Origin: Cytobacillus oceanisediminis 2691
GTDB taxonomy: Bacteria > Bacillota > Bacilli > Bacillales > Cytobacillaceae
Assembly (NCBI RefSeq): GCF_000294775.2
Contig: NZ_CP015506.1
Coordinates: 2,765,501 to 2,829,500 of the forward strand
Direction: 5' to 3'
Length of the DNA stretch: 64,000 bases
Shown: piece after piece, positions 27,074-34,732 of the stretch
Layout of the letters: every line of letters begins with the position of its first letter
Position numbering within the stretch: position 1 is the first letter of the stretch
Program-made: the position numbers and the translations under genes
Notes under the pieces: model-generated
Told to the model about the DNA's origin: nothing
The model's database searches: none
What the model saw: only the letters and a program-made list of their open reading frames with translations

Positions 27074-27236
27074 AAAAAAACCGTCAATCTCTCCCGCATT
27101 CCCGAATTTGGGTATGCGGAAGCAGGATTGACGGTTAGTATCAAGCAGGATTCGCTGCCTAAAGGACCAACTGTTAATCAAAATGGAATCTGATGACATT
27201 TTAACCGACGACAGGTTCGCTATCTCAAATCAAAAT
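27074..27236 (-). promoter_or_regulatory. Tandem riboswitch-like elements and terminator, OFA transporter leader
   Basis: First copy: AUUUUGAUU (27228-27236) pairs with GGUUAAAAU (27198-27206) around the hairpin GAUAG-CGAAC-CUGUC (27210-27224). Second copy: GUUGGU (27166-27171) pairs with ACUAAC (27134-27139) around GGCAG-CGAAU-CCUGC (27145-27159). The second closing strand overlaps the terminator arm AACCGUCAAUC, which pairs with GAUUGACGGUU and continues CCGCAU/AUGCGG, then seven U residues (27074-27136). Between the copies a second AUUUUGAUU could compete for GGUUAAAAU. This is the layout of a tandem transcriptional riboswitch. Confidence 0.65.
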
Positions 27237-27340
27237 GTGACAGATTTTTGAACTATTAAAAATCATATCACTTTGAAATAACATGTTCAAGCCCTTTTTA
27301 GCAATTTTTCACTATGGCAGTGTTGGTTATTATACAAAAT

Positions 27341-27365
27341 AACTCCGGAAACGATTCCCGGAGTT
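27341..27365 (-). terminator. Terminator of glpQ
   Basis: AACTCCGG and CCGGAGTT form an 8-bp stem just after the glpQ stop codon; on the minus strand ATTTTGT follows. Confidence 0.7.
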
Positions 27366-27373
27366 CTTTCTAT

Positions 27374-28225
27374 TTATCTCCCTTTTTTTACATCATGCAG
27401 CAGATCCGGATGGTTTGTGAACATGCCGGTTACTCCCCAATTAATCAGCTGCTTCATTCTTTCCTTGTCGTTGACAGTATACGGGTGCAGTTCAAGGCCG
27501 CTGTTCACAACCTTTTGCACATATTCCTCATTTAGATACGTATGATTAGGACCGATGCCCATTGCATACTGCTTGATTTCCTTAATCTCTGCCTCGGTAA
27601 TTTCTGCGTTTGCTTTATAAGAGATTAATTGAACCAGCTTAATGGAGGGGTCCAATTCATTCATCACTTTAAGACTTTGAGAGCTAAAAGATTGGACAAG
27701 CAGTTTCTCTTTATTAATCTTATACTTATCAACCAGTCGAAGCAGTTCTTTTTCCATGCCAGGATAAACATCCGGTGATTTTGTTTCAATGTAGTAGCTG
27801 TTGTTTTTTCCAAATTTCTTGAAAACCTCTTCAAGTGTCGGCACCTTTAAGCCTTCGTATTCCGCTTTTGATGCATACGGGTACTTTTCGTTGAACCAGC
27901 TGCCTGCATCAAGCTGCTTTATTTCGTTTAAAGTGTAATCCTTTACGGACCCTGTACCATTAGTCGTCCGGTCAAGCGTCACATCATGCATCGCAATGAG
28001 ATGACCATCCTTTGTCATCTGCAAATCAATTTCAATATAATCCCCATGCAATTTCTCGCCCATGTCATATGAAGCGATGGTATGCTCAGGTGCATAAGCA
28101 GAAGCTCCGCGATGTGAAACATTTACAATGTCCTTATGTATATCTTTTGCCAATGCCGCACCTCCTCCAAACGCATTTAGCCCAATAACTGCTGCACCAA
28201 TAACAGAAATCATTCTCTTCTTCAA
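27374..28225 (-). CDS. glpQ: Secreted glycerophosphodiester phosphodiesterase
   Basis: GlpQ hydrolyses glycerophosphodiesters, including teichoic-acid fragments, to glycerol-3-phosphate and an alcohol. The 283-residue protein begins with a signal peptide (ISVIGAAVIGLNAFGGGAALA). The GDPD catalytic residues are visible in VSHRGASAYAPEHT (HR and E), DYIEIDLQMTKDGHL (E and D) and AMHDVTLDRTT (second histidine). The start is TTG 28225, with GGAG just upstream. A candidate PhoP box precedes it, consistent with phosphate-starvation control in B. subtilis. Confidence 0.92.
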   Translation of the reverse strand: MKKRMISVIGAAVIGLNAFGGGAALAKDIHKDIVNVSHRGASAYAPEHTIASYDMGEKLHGDYIEIDLQMTKDGHLIAMHDVTLDRTTNGTGSVKDYTLNEIKQLDAGSWFNEKYPYASKAEYEGLKVPTLEEVFKKFGKNNSYYIETKSPDVYPGMEKELLRLVDKYKINKEKLLVQSFSSQSLKVMNELDPSIKLVQLISYKANAEITEAEIKEIKQYAMGIGPNHTYLNEEYVQKVVNSGLELHPYTVNDKERMKQLINWGVTGMFTNHPDLLHDVKKGR

Positions 28226-28276
28226 AGTCTCCGTCCCCTATCTATAATGGTTTACATATTAAGAATAGGGACGAAA

Positions 28277-28304
28277 TATTAACCCTGTGATAATTCGATG
28301 TAAA
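28277..28304 (-). promoter_or_regulatory. Candidate PhoP boxes upstream of glpQ
   Basis: On the minus strand TTTACA, TTATCA and TTAATA occur with exactly 5 bp between them, i.e. every 11 bp, as in Bacillus PhoP sites (TT(A/T)ACA-like hexamers). They lie 52-79 bp upstream of the glpQ start codon. Confidence 0.45.
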
Positions 28305-28489
28305 ATCTGGAAGAATAATAGATTACAGGAATATTAATACAAGCATTTCGGAATAGGTCTCTTTCACTAGAAAATCCATATTGTAGAAACTTGTAATCTT
28401 TTTATAAGTTTTGTCGAATCTGTTTATTTGCGGTTTAATTTGTCGATAATAGAATATAGTATTTCATCCCCTGATTAGGAGCCGAATCA

Positions 28490-28663
28490 ATGACCACACC
28501 TTCGACTGCTATAAAAAAACTTCATCATGACATCGATGCCCTGCGCAAAAAGATGATTTCTGTTGGAAAAAGAAAGGGATTGTCACACCCTGAAACGCTT
28601 ATGTACTCAGAGGAGCTCGATAAGCTCATTTATAAAGTGCAGCGAAGCAAATTCATCCATTAG
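28490..28663 (+). CDS. Short Spo0E-family phosphatase (57 aa)
   Basis: Direct translation from ATG 28490 gives 57 residues ending at TAG 28663. The sequence KKLHHDIDALRKKMISVG followed by YSEELDKLIYKVQ contains the Spo0E signature S-x-E-L-D-x-L-I and the expected two-helix pattern. AGGAG lies 9 nt upstream of the ATG. The gene stands alone between glpQ and the redoxin gene and ends at its own terminator. It is the second Spo0E-like gene in the window and is short enough to be missed by length-limited gene calling. Confidence 0.8.
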   Translation: MTTPSTAIKKLHHDIDALRKKMISVGKRKGLSHPETLMYSEELDKLIYKVQRSKFIH

Positions 28664-28705
28664 AACATCCCCGGTTATTACCTCAAAAGTAATAAATATT
28701 CCATA

Positions 28706-28740
28706 AAACGCACACTCTTATAAAAAGGGTGTGTTTGTTT
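28706..28740 (+). terminator. Terminator after the short Spo0E gene
   Basis: AAACGCACACTCTT pairs with AAGGGTGTGTTT (one G-T style offset) and is followed by TGTTTTAT. Confidence 0.7.
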
Positions 28741-28855
28741 TATGATTGACGCTTAATCGTAGAAAAACATCCGTTCACTTAAGCATTTTTATTGAGAAAA
28801 GCTAAAAATATAGCCATAATGATATGGATAACAACTATTAGGAATTGGAGATCTT

Positions 28856-29368
28856 ATGAAGAAAAAATTCATGATTTTATTAGGAATCGTCCTTCTTGTT
28901 CTGACAGCCTGCGGTAAAGATCAGGCACAGGAAGCGATCACCTTAAAGGACCAGACCGGTAATGAAGTTACCTTCCCGCAGGACAAGCCAAGTGTTTTCT
29001 TCTTTATCACTACATACACCTGAGGACTCTGTCAGCAGCAACTGGTCGAGTTGCATCAGAATATGGATAAATTAGAAGGCTTGGACGTCAACGTGTACAT
29101 CGTAAGCAATGATCAGCCTGAGCAGCAGCTTGAGCTGTATAATGCTCTTGAAGAAAAAATGGGACACAGCCTCCCATTTGTGTCAGACCCTGAAATGCAG
29201 CTCATTGAAAGGGCTGATATGAAAAATGGCGAATCAGCCTATAGAGGCTACGCTTTAATGGATACAAAAGGCAATATTGTGTTCAACAAGGTCAATGACC
29301 ATTGGGGAGAAGAAATCGATAAAACCGCAGAAGATATTAAGAAAGAATATGAGGGGCTTTCCAAATAA
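28856..29368 (+). CDS. Thioredoxin-fold lipoprotein with UGA at the catalytic cysteine (probable selenoprotein)
   Basis: The frame runs from ATG 28856 to TAA 29366 and is open except for one TGA at codon 56 (29021-29023). With Sec there, the protein has 170 residues. A lipoprotein signal ends in LLVLTAC (lipid cysteine 19), a redoxin/TlpA-like fold follows, and the active site reads T-T-Y-T-U-G-L-C. UGA thus replaces the first cysteine of a CxxC motif, the usual Sec position, and downstream codons remain intact for 114 residues (SDPEMQLIE, GYALMDTKGNIV). A SECIS-like hairpin follows the UGA. TTGGAG precedes the ATG. The alternative is a recent TGC/TGT-to-TGA nonsense mutation. The product would be a membrane-anchored extracytoplasmic thiol/selenol oxidoreductase or peroxidase. 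Confidence 0.75.
29024..29059 (+). promoter_or_regulatory. Candidate bacterial SECIS hairpin
   Basis: Directly downstream of the UGA, GCAACU (29038-29043) and AGUUGC (29049-29054) form a 6-bp stem with apical loop GGUCG. The loop GG lies 20-21 nt after the UGA, inside the 16-37 nt range used for bacterial SECIS elements, and the loop resembles the GGUC loop of E. coli fdhF. An outer CUG/CAG pairing (29029-29031 with 29057-29059) may extend it. Confidence 0.6.
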
Positions 29369-29375
29369 AGACGAA

Positions 29376-29402
29376 AAAAAAACACGCTTGAGAGCGTGTT
29401 TA
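29376..29402. terminator. Shared terminator between the redoxin and holin-like toxin genes
   Basis: AACACGCT-TGAG-AGCGTGTT is a perfect 8-bp stem. On the minus strand it is followed by a long T run and overlaps the toxin stop codon; on the plus strand only a few T residues follow. Confidence 0.8.
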
Positions 29403-29492
29403 TGAATCCCTGTCTCTATTTGTGAACTGGAGCATGGCGATAACAAACATACCGAAACTGATCATCAAAGACAACACTTCAAAGGTACCCAT
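29400..29492 (-). CDS. Holin-like type I toxin peptide (30 aa)
   Basis: Translation from ATG 29492 gives a 30-residue peptide: a short polar start (MGTFEVLSLM), one hydrophobic helix (ISFGMFVIAML) and a charged tail (TNRDRDS). This matches the pattern of the small holin-like toxin family of Firmicutes type I toxin-antitoxin loci (…xxLxLMIxFxxxVxxxL…). AAGGAGG lies about 10 nt upstream. The stop codon sits in the terminator stem. The expected antisense RNA antitoxin was not identified; the hairpin at 29586-29634 could belong to it or to a neighbouring transcript. It could also be a fortuitous frame, but the strong ribosome site argues against that. Confidence 0.65.
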   Translation of the reverse strand: MGTFEVLSLMISFGMFVIAMLQFTNRDRDS

Positions 29493-29585
29493 TTATACAT
29501 CGCCTCCTTATCTTCAGCCTTCCCGGAACCAAACTTGTCCTATACTCAGGATAAGTGCCCATTTGAAAATCCGTCCAAAAGGCCT

Positions 29586-29634
29586 AAAAAGAGCCAGCCG
29601 CATTGCAAAATTGCATGTGACTGGCTCTTTTTTT
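29586..29634. terminator. Strong isolated hairpin/terminator
   Basis: AAAAAGAGCCAG pairs with CTGGCTCTTTTT, with a 25-nt interior that has its own partial pairing (GCATTGCAAAATTGCATG). It has A and T runs on both sides, so it can terminate on either strand. No annotated gene ends here; it may close an unrecognised small RNA near the toxin gene. Confidence 0.6.
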
Positions 29635-29679
29635 GTGAAAAGCCGCTATTTTCTTATGCTTGCCTCGAAAGTTGCCCTA

Positions 29680-29835
29680 TCTTAATGCGCGTTTTTATCA
29701 GATTTATTTGTGAAAAGCTTGAATTTACATATGCTTTCCAAATTTATGTGCGGATAAGGGATTTTTACTTGCGGATAGAAAAATTTATTTGCGGATAAGC
29801 GATTTTTACTTGCGGATAGAAAAATTTATGTGCGT
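29680..29835. repeat. TGCGG array with 20.5-bp period
   Basis: TGCGG or TGCG occurs at 29749, 29770, 29790, 29811 and 29831 (21, 20, 21, 20 bp), in alternating units like TTTATTTGCGGATAAGCG and TTTTTACTTGCGGATAG. Degenerate copies extend upstream to about 29686. It fills the space before the convergent membrane-protein gene. Confidence 0.8.
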
Positions 29836-29842
29836 TTAGCTC

Positions 29843-30922
29843 TTATACCGACCTTTCCTTTCTGGATGTCAACGGAATCCGGACATGTTTTCTTCTAATT
29901 GAATCAACACTTAAATATAATTCAATGATCAATAACATTAAAATGATCCAAACGCCTGTATTCAATATTACTGCCTGTACCGGGGTTTCTATGAAAAAGG
30001 TAAACGTAAAGAACATCGCAAAAGTGAAGATTCGGCTCCACTGTGTCACATCGTATGTGAAGATGCCTTCCTTCAAGCCATATATTAGACTGCGGCAAAT
30101 CGCCCTTGCTATTTCAATAATCTCCACCACAATGAAAACCAGGAAAACGGCAAGCCAAAACCACGCAGCCGCCTGTTGGGTTACAAGGCCGGATTTGAAC
30201 ATGGCGAGCCCGCTGATGGACAGGGCACCGTGAAAAATACAATTGGTATTATTCCAATCTTTCGCAATGTTCCAGCCGCGTATGGCATAACGTTTAAGAA
30301 TAAACCACGCACTAATGAAGTAAAAAAGCAGCCCTAAAAAAATAAGAGCGGCATTCAGAAATCCAGGTACATCTGCAAAGACAGTATTGAAAAGGAGAAC
30401 AAGAGATTGTGTGCTGACCGCCGTCAGCAGCAAAACTCCATGCGTCTGCTGACCAATAGATGTATCCTTGAGCTCTTTGAAGCCTATTAAACTAATCCCA
30501 ATATAAATAATCCATAATCCCGCATTCAGAATGGCCAGCGCCTGGACTTCTGCACCTGCTCCAAATTGCTTGCAGAACATGATTCCGCAAATCGACGTGC
30601 CGGCCACCCAGGTTCCAATGCCGAAACGGTTAATTGGATTAATGTAATGCAGCTTCTTAAACTCTCCTTTATAAATGGTCATGCCGATCGAAACTAAGAT
30701 GGCCATCCATAAGGCTATATCTGCTATGCTGATAATCTTGCCGATGCTCCCCAAAAAGAAGGACAAACCGAAGAAATTCAGTAAAACACCCTGTGTCACA
30801 ATGCCAAACGCCATCACAGCCGCCATTGCAGCAGTATTAATATTTATTTTTTTACGAATGATAACGAAAACAGCCCCTATAAACAAAAGGCCCAGCAAAA
30901 TGAAATAAAACACTATAATCAC
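29843..30922 (-). CDS. Uncharacterised polytopic membrane protein (about 10 TM)
   Basis: The 359-residue protein has roughly ten hydrophobic segments. Segments such as NRFGIGTWVAGTSICGIMF and WNNTNCIFHGALSISGLA recall TehA/SLAC1-type anion channels, which have ten helices, but the similarity is too weak for a firm call. The frame starts at GTG 30922; GTG 30913 with GGTGA upstream is an equally good start. It is monocistronic, between a repeat array and the kinase gene. No function is proposed. Confidence 0.7.
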   Translation of the reverse strand: MIIVFYFILLGLLFIGAVFVIIRKKININTAAMAAVMAFGIVTQGVLLNFFGLSFFLGSIGKIISIADIALWMAILVSIGMTIYKGEFKKLHYINPINRFGIGTWVAGTSICGIMFCKQFGAGAEVQALAILNAGLWIIYIGISLIGFKELKDTSIGQQTHGVLLLTAVSTQSLVLLFNTVFADVPGFLNAALIFLGLLFYFISAWFILKRYAIRGWNIAKDWNNTNCIFHGALSISGLAMFKSGLVTQQAAAWFWLAVFLVFIVVEIIEIARAICRSLIYGLKEGIFTYDVTQWSRIFTFAMFFTFTFFIETPVQAVILNTGVWIILMLLIIELYLSVDSIRRKHVRIPLTSRKERSV

Positions 30923-31023
30923 CGTTAGAATGGATTTTATTATAATTATAACATCCTATGCATGCGCTGCGGATAATAAAAAAACAGCACATTTTCATGC
31001 ACTGTCAGGTCCCGCTCCACCAT

Positions 31024-32283
31024 TTAAATTAAAACGATGTTTCCGTTTTGATCATCTTCTGCATGTATCGAATCCCCTTCATAGGGGAGTTCTATCTCAA
31101 TCTTGGTGCCTTCCCCAACTTTACTTTCGACTATTAAGCGGCCATTATGGTTTTCGATAATTTTGTAGCAAATCATCAGTCCCAGCCCTGTTCCTTTTTC
31201 CTTTGTCGTATAAAAAGGTTCCCCCAGACTTGAAATCCGGTCTTCTGATATGCCAACACCCTGATCGATGAATTGAATGGAAATAGTGTTGCCGGACTTT
31301 TTAAACACTTTAATGTTTAACTCTCCTCCGCCTGGCATTGCTTCAATGGCATTCTTAATAATGTTGAGGAATACTTGTTTCAGCTGGTTCTTTTCACAAT
31401 GAATCATTGGGGCGTGAAGATTATTTTCTGCTGCTATTTCGACATTGTTTAATACGGATTGGGTGCTGCTCAAAAGAATCACTTCGTTGATTAATTTAGT
31501 AAGGTCCTGCTTTTCGAAAATGTCTGCAGTCGGCTTTGCAAGCACTAAAAATTCGCCGACGATTCCATTTATGCGGTCCAATTCTGAAAGTACAATGTCA
31601 AAGTATTCATCTTTCTGGCTATTTGACTTGAAGAGCTGAACAAACCCTTTGATCGAAGTAAGAGGATTACGGATTTCATGAGCGATTCCAGCTGCCATTT
31701 GGCCAAGAAGTGCCAGCTTTTCTGATTTCTGCAGGAGCTTTTCCTGTTCCTCTTTTTTATCAGAAATATCAGTTCCAATTGAGAGTATGGCCTCTTTCCC
31801 TTCAAATTCAACATAAAGTGATGAAACTTCAAAAAATCTAGTGGTTCCATCAAAACGTTTTATTTTATATTCTATATTGTTTAAAAGCTGCTTCTCTGAC
31901 TTAATGTACTGATAACGCTCCTGCAAACGTCCCATATAGTCCAACTCTATAAAGTCAAGCAGCGACCTGCCAATTAATGCACCTTTATCTGATGACGACA
32001 ATTCGGCAACTGCAGTCGAGTTTGCATACAAAATTTCAAAGTCCTTATGTATGAGCACGGAAACCGGCAGTGATTCCAGAAGCAATTTGTGGCTCTTCTC
32101 GCTGGCCCGCGCTTTTTCTGCGTAGTACCTGCTTTTGTCAAACTGCCAGCCGACAAACCAGGCAATACAGGTAAATAGAATAAAATCAAAAGTAAAAAAC
32201 GTTTCCTGCGAGAAAATGGTTTGATATGAGGTAAATAAAACCGAAATAAGCACAAGTGAAATTTGACCTGTCCGTTTACTCAT
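31024..32283 (-). CDS. PAS-domain sensor histidine kinase, sporulation-kinase type
   Basis: The 419-residue protein has two short N-terminal membrane segments, a PAS domain (about residues 65-185, ending SIGTDISDKKEEQEKL) and a kinase core. The H box is GIAHEIRNPLTSIKGFVQL, the N box NIIKNAIEAMP, and the G boxes DQGVGIS and GTGLGLMICYKII. The H-box sequence is that of KinA/KinE-type kinases that phosphorylate Spo0F. There is no response regulator gene next to it, as expected for an orphan sporulation kinase. AGAGGAAT precedes the ATG. The link to the phosphorelay is inferred from family pattern. Confidence 0.85.
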   Translation of the reverse strand: MSKRTGQISLVLISVLFTSYQTIFSQETFFTFDFILFTCIAWFVGWQFDKSRYYAEKARASEKSHKLLLESLPVSVLIHKDFEILYANSTAVAELSSSDKGALIGRSLLDFIELDYMGRLQERYQYIKSEKQLLNNIEYKIKRFDGTTRFFEVSSLYVEFEGKEAILSIGTDISDKKEEQEKLLQKSEKLALLGQMAAGIAHEIRNPLTSIKGFVQLFKSNSQKDEYFDIVLSELDRINGIVGEFLVLAKPTADIFEKQDLTKLINEVILLSSTQSVLNNVEIAAENNLHAPMIHCEKNQLKQVFLNIIKNAIEAMPGGGELNIKVFKKSGNTISIQFIDQGVGISEDRISSLGEPFYTTKEKGTGLGLMICYKIIENHNGRLIVESKVGEGTKIEIELPYEGDSIHAEDDQNGNIVLI

Positions 32284-32375
32284 ATATTCCTCTTTTTTGT
32301 GTTTTTTCTATTATTTTAGCATCAATTGTGAGGTTAACGATATCATTTTCAAAAAAATTTATCTATTAAATTCTA

Positions 32376-32408
32376 TAAAAAAACCCGCCCGGGGACCCGA
32401 GCAGGTTA
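32376..32408 (-). terminator. Terminator of the D-threonate-type operon
   Basis: On the minus strand AACCTGCTCGGG pairs with CCGGGCGGGTT (with one bulge) and is followed by seven T residues, right after the pdxA2 stop codon. Confidence 0.8.
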
Positions 32409-32416
32409 AAATCTGG

Positions 32417-33424
32417 CTATTTTTTCTTCGGTGCAAGCTCTACTGCCTGACGCATGGCTTCCATTAAGCTTTTCTCGTCAGCTATGCCTTTTCCGGCAAT
32501 ATCGAAGGCTGTACCATGATCAACGCTTGTACGAATGATGGGAAGGCCGACGGTGATATTAACCCCGGCATCCAGCCCTAATACTTTAACTGGCCCATGA
32601 CCCTGATCATGATACATGGCTACGACAATGTCAAAATCGCCGCGGACAGCTCTGAAAAATAATGTGTCAGCCGGCAGCGGCCCTACAGCATTAATCCCCT
32701 CTGCCTGTGCTTTTTCCACTCCAGGAATGACTTTTTCTTCCTCTTCGCCATACCCGAATAATCCATTTTCGCCTGCATGAGGATTGATTCCGCAAACAGC
32801 AATTTTAGGTGATTCAATGCCTGCTTTTTTCAATGTGTCATGGGCTAGCTTCAGCACGTGGTACACTCTTTCAGGATTGATCATTTTAACTGCATCAATA
32901 ATTCCGACATGTGTTGTCACATGAATAACCCTTAAGTTTGGTGCAGATAGCATCATGGAATAATCTTTTGTATCGGTCAAATCCGCTAAAATTTCTGTAT
33001 GGCCTGGATACATATGGCCGCCCTTTTGCAAGGCTTCCTTGTTTAAAGGTGCAGTGCAGATCGCATCAATTCGATTTTCTTTTGCCATTTCGATCGCTTT
33101 AGCCAAATATTGAAATGCTGCGTCTCCAGCTTCAGGAGATACCTGGCCAATGGGAAGGTCTTCCGGCAACAGGTCCAAATCAAGGCAATGTACTACTCCA
33201 TGCTTAAAAGGGATCTCGTTTATCTGCTCTGCCGTTACTGTTTCAATAATAAGCCCGCTGTCAACAAATGATTTGGCCCGTTCTAAAATTTTTCTATCAC
33301 CAATGACAAGCGGGTTGCTTATTTCATACATTTCAGCCTCTGCCAGGCTTTTTAAAATAATTTCCGGCCCTACACCCGCTGCATCCCCCATTGTAATGCC
33401 TACTACTGGTTTAGTTTGACTCAT
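32417..33424 (-). CDS. pdxA2: 4-phospho-D-threonate/erythronate 3-dehydrogenase (PdxA2 family)
   Basis: The 335-residue protein belongs to the PdxA superfamily (GITMGDAAGVGPEIILK at the N-terminus; metal ligands in VTTHVGI, PHAGENGLFGYGEEE and YHDQGHGPVKVLG). PdxA2 members oxidise 4-phospho-D-threonate or -erythronate, which then loses CO2 to give dihydroxyacetone phosphate. Pairing with a four-carbon acid sugar kinase supports PdxA2 rather than the vitamin B6 PdxA. ATG 33424 overlaps the end of the kinase gene by 14 bp and has AAAGG upstream; a TTG at 33433 lacks spacing. Confidence 0.88.
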   Translation of the reverse strand: MSQTKPVVGITMGDAAGVGPEIILKSLAEAEMYEISNPLVIGDRKILERAKSFVDSGLIIETVTAEQINEIPFKHGVVHCLDLDLLPEDLPIGQVSPEAGDAAFQYLAKAIEMAKENRIDAICTAPLNKEALQKGGHMYPGHTEILADLTDTKDYSMMLSAPNLRVIHVTTHVGIIDAVKMINPERVYHVLKLAHDTLKKAGIESPKIAVCGINPHAGENGLFGYGEEEEKVIPGVEKAQAEGINAVGPLPADTLFFRAVRGDFDIVVAMYHDQGHGPVKVLGLDAGVNITVGLPIIRTSVDHGTAFDIAGKGIADEKSLMEAMRQAVELAPKKK

Positions 33425-34718
33425 TGCACTCAACCTTTCTTGTCATATAATGTATTGCGTTAGCCAGGGATTGCTCATTTCCGAATCCCCCTGCTTTTGT
33501 AACAGCCCAATAGCTTCTTTCTTTGCTGCGCAATCGGCCAAAAGGGAGACCCGGTTCTATTTCTGTATGGAGCTCCATTTCCTGAATACCCAATTCTGAA
33601 CAAGCAGCTTTTGCAATGTCTCCGCCTGTTAAAATCAAGCCGTCGAGTTCCGGGAACTTATTTACAAGTCTGTTTGCAATTTGCCCTAGTCCCATGGCAA
33701 TCCTTTCACCAATCTGCTTTCCTGATAATCCTATTGCTTCTCCCGCTATACGGGCTGCATCCCGGTTCTGATCTGAAGAATCCACATAAACAACAAAATG
33801 GCTATTATCCTGGTTTTGTCCAATTTCTTCAATGACTTCTTCAAGATCCACTGTCTGATTAACCAATTGGACAGGATTGATTTCTGCAAAATAAGATTGA
33901 TCAAGTTCTCTAATCCGGGTAAGCTGTTTTTTTGTAACCTGTGACAGACTCCCTGAAACTGTGAGTGTTTTCCTGATGTTATTCTCCTCATGATCATTTT
34001 CATGATGAGATCTAAGCTTTAGAGCATCTGGTAAATATTCAACTAGAGCACCAGAGCCAGTCCAAATCGTTTTTTTCTGAACGCTTGTGAAAATCTCGGC
34101 AATTACCTGCAGATCCTCTTCCCTTTCACTGTCGCAAACAATCCAGGTTTTCCCCGCCGCAACAGCTCTTTCAATGAATTCAAGAATATCTGCTTTCTCT
34201 CCCCGGATCAATTCCAGATCAAGCAATGCAATATCTTTTCCTGCATTCTTATTTAACAAGCGAGGAAGAAAGCTTTCCGTTACAGGTGTCTTTGGATCCC
34301 TTCCAAACTCTGTTTCTGTAATCAGTTTACCATTTACATAATGATGTCCAGATACCGTTGTACGATTCATTTTTGGAAAAGCAGGGGCAATAACAATGAT
34401 TTCCGGGCGATATACCCCTTCAAGCGCTGCCAGTTCAGCTGCTATATTTCCTCTTAAAGTTGAATCTACTTTTTTATAGACATGAGCATAGCCTTTTTCA
34501 AAAAGAAGAGAAGCAGCTTTTTCCACTGCTTCATATGCTTCTTCTTGTGTTTTTGCACGGCTATCAGTATCAACAATTAAGACATCAGGGTCAGATTGAA
34601 TGTTTTTCCCGGTATAATCCATCATAACAGTGGCAGTCAGCCCTTTTTTCGCCAGCTGCACTCCTGAATCATTAGCACCAGTCAAATCATCCGCAATAAT
34701 GCCAAATTTTTCAAACAC
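33411..34718 (-). CDS. dtnK: Four-carbon acid sugar kinase (D-threonate/D-erythronate kinase type)
   Basis: This DUF1537-family kinase phosphorylates D-threonate or D-erythronate at O4. The N-terminal domain shows GIIADDLTGANDSGVQL and YKKVDSTLRGN; the C-terminal nucleotide-binding domain shows TLTVSGSLSQVTKKQL and GLILTGGDIA, with the ending VTKAGGFGNEQSL typical of the family. The frame opens at GTG 34727, but GTG 34718 has better spacing from AAAGGA. Its end overlaps pdxA2. Whether the substrate is D-threonate or D-erythronate is not determined. Confidence 0.88.
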   Translation of the reverse strand: MFEKFGIIADDLTGANDSGVQLAKKGLTATVMMDYTGKNIQSDPDVLIVDTDSRAKTQEEAYEAVEKAASLLFEKGYAHVYKKVDSTLRGNIAAELAALEGVYRPEIIVIAPAFPKMNRTTVSGHHYVNGKLITETEFGRDPKTPVTESFLPRLLNKNAGKDIALLDLELIRGEKADILEFIERAVAAGKTWIVCDSEREEDLQVIAEIFTSVQKKTIWTGSGALVEYLPDALKLRSHHENDHEENNIRKTLTVSGSLSQVTKKQLTRIRELDQSYFAEINPVQLVNQTVDLEEVIEEIGQNQDNSHFVVYVDSSDQNRDAARIAGEAIGLSGKQIGERIAMGLGQIANRLVNKFPELDGLILTGGDIAKAACSELGIQEMELHTEIEPGLPFGRLRSKERSYWAVTKAGGFGNEQSLANAIHYMTRKVECNESN

Positions 34719-34732
34719 AAGAACCACATCCT

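Noticed and set aside
29051..29368. A stand-alone 105-residue redoxin-like gene
   Set aside because: It has no ribosome site at its first ATG, lacks the active site and signal, and is exactly in frame with the upstream lipoprotein part across a single TGA.
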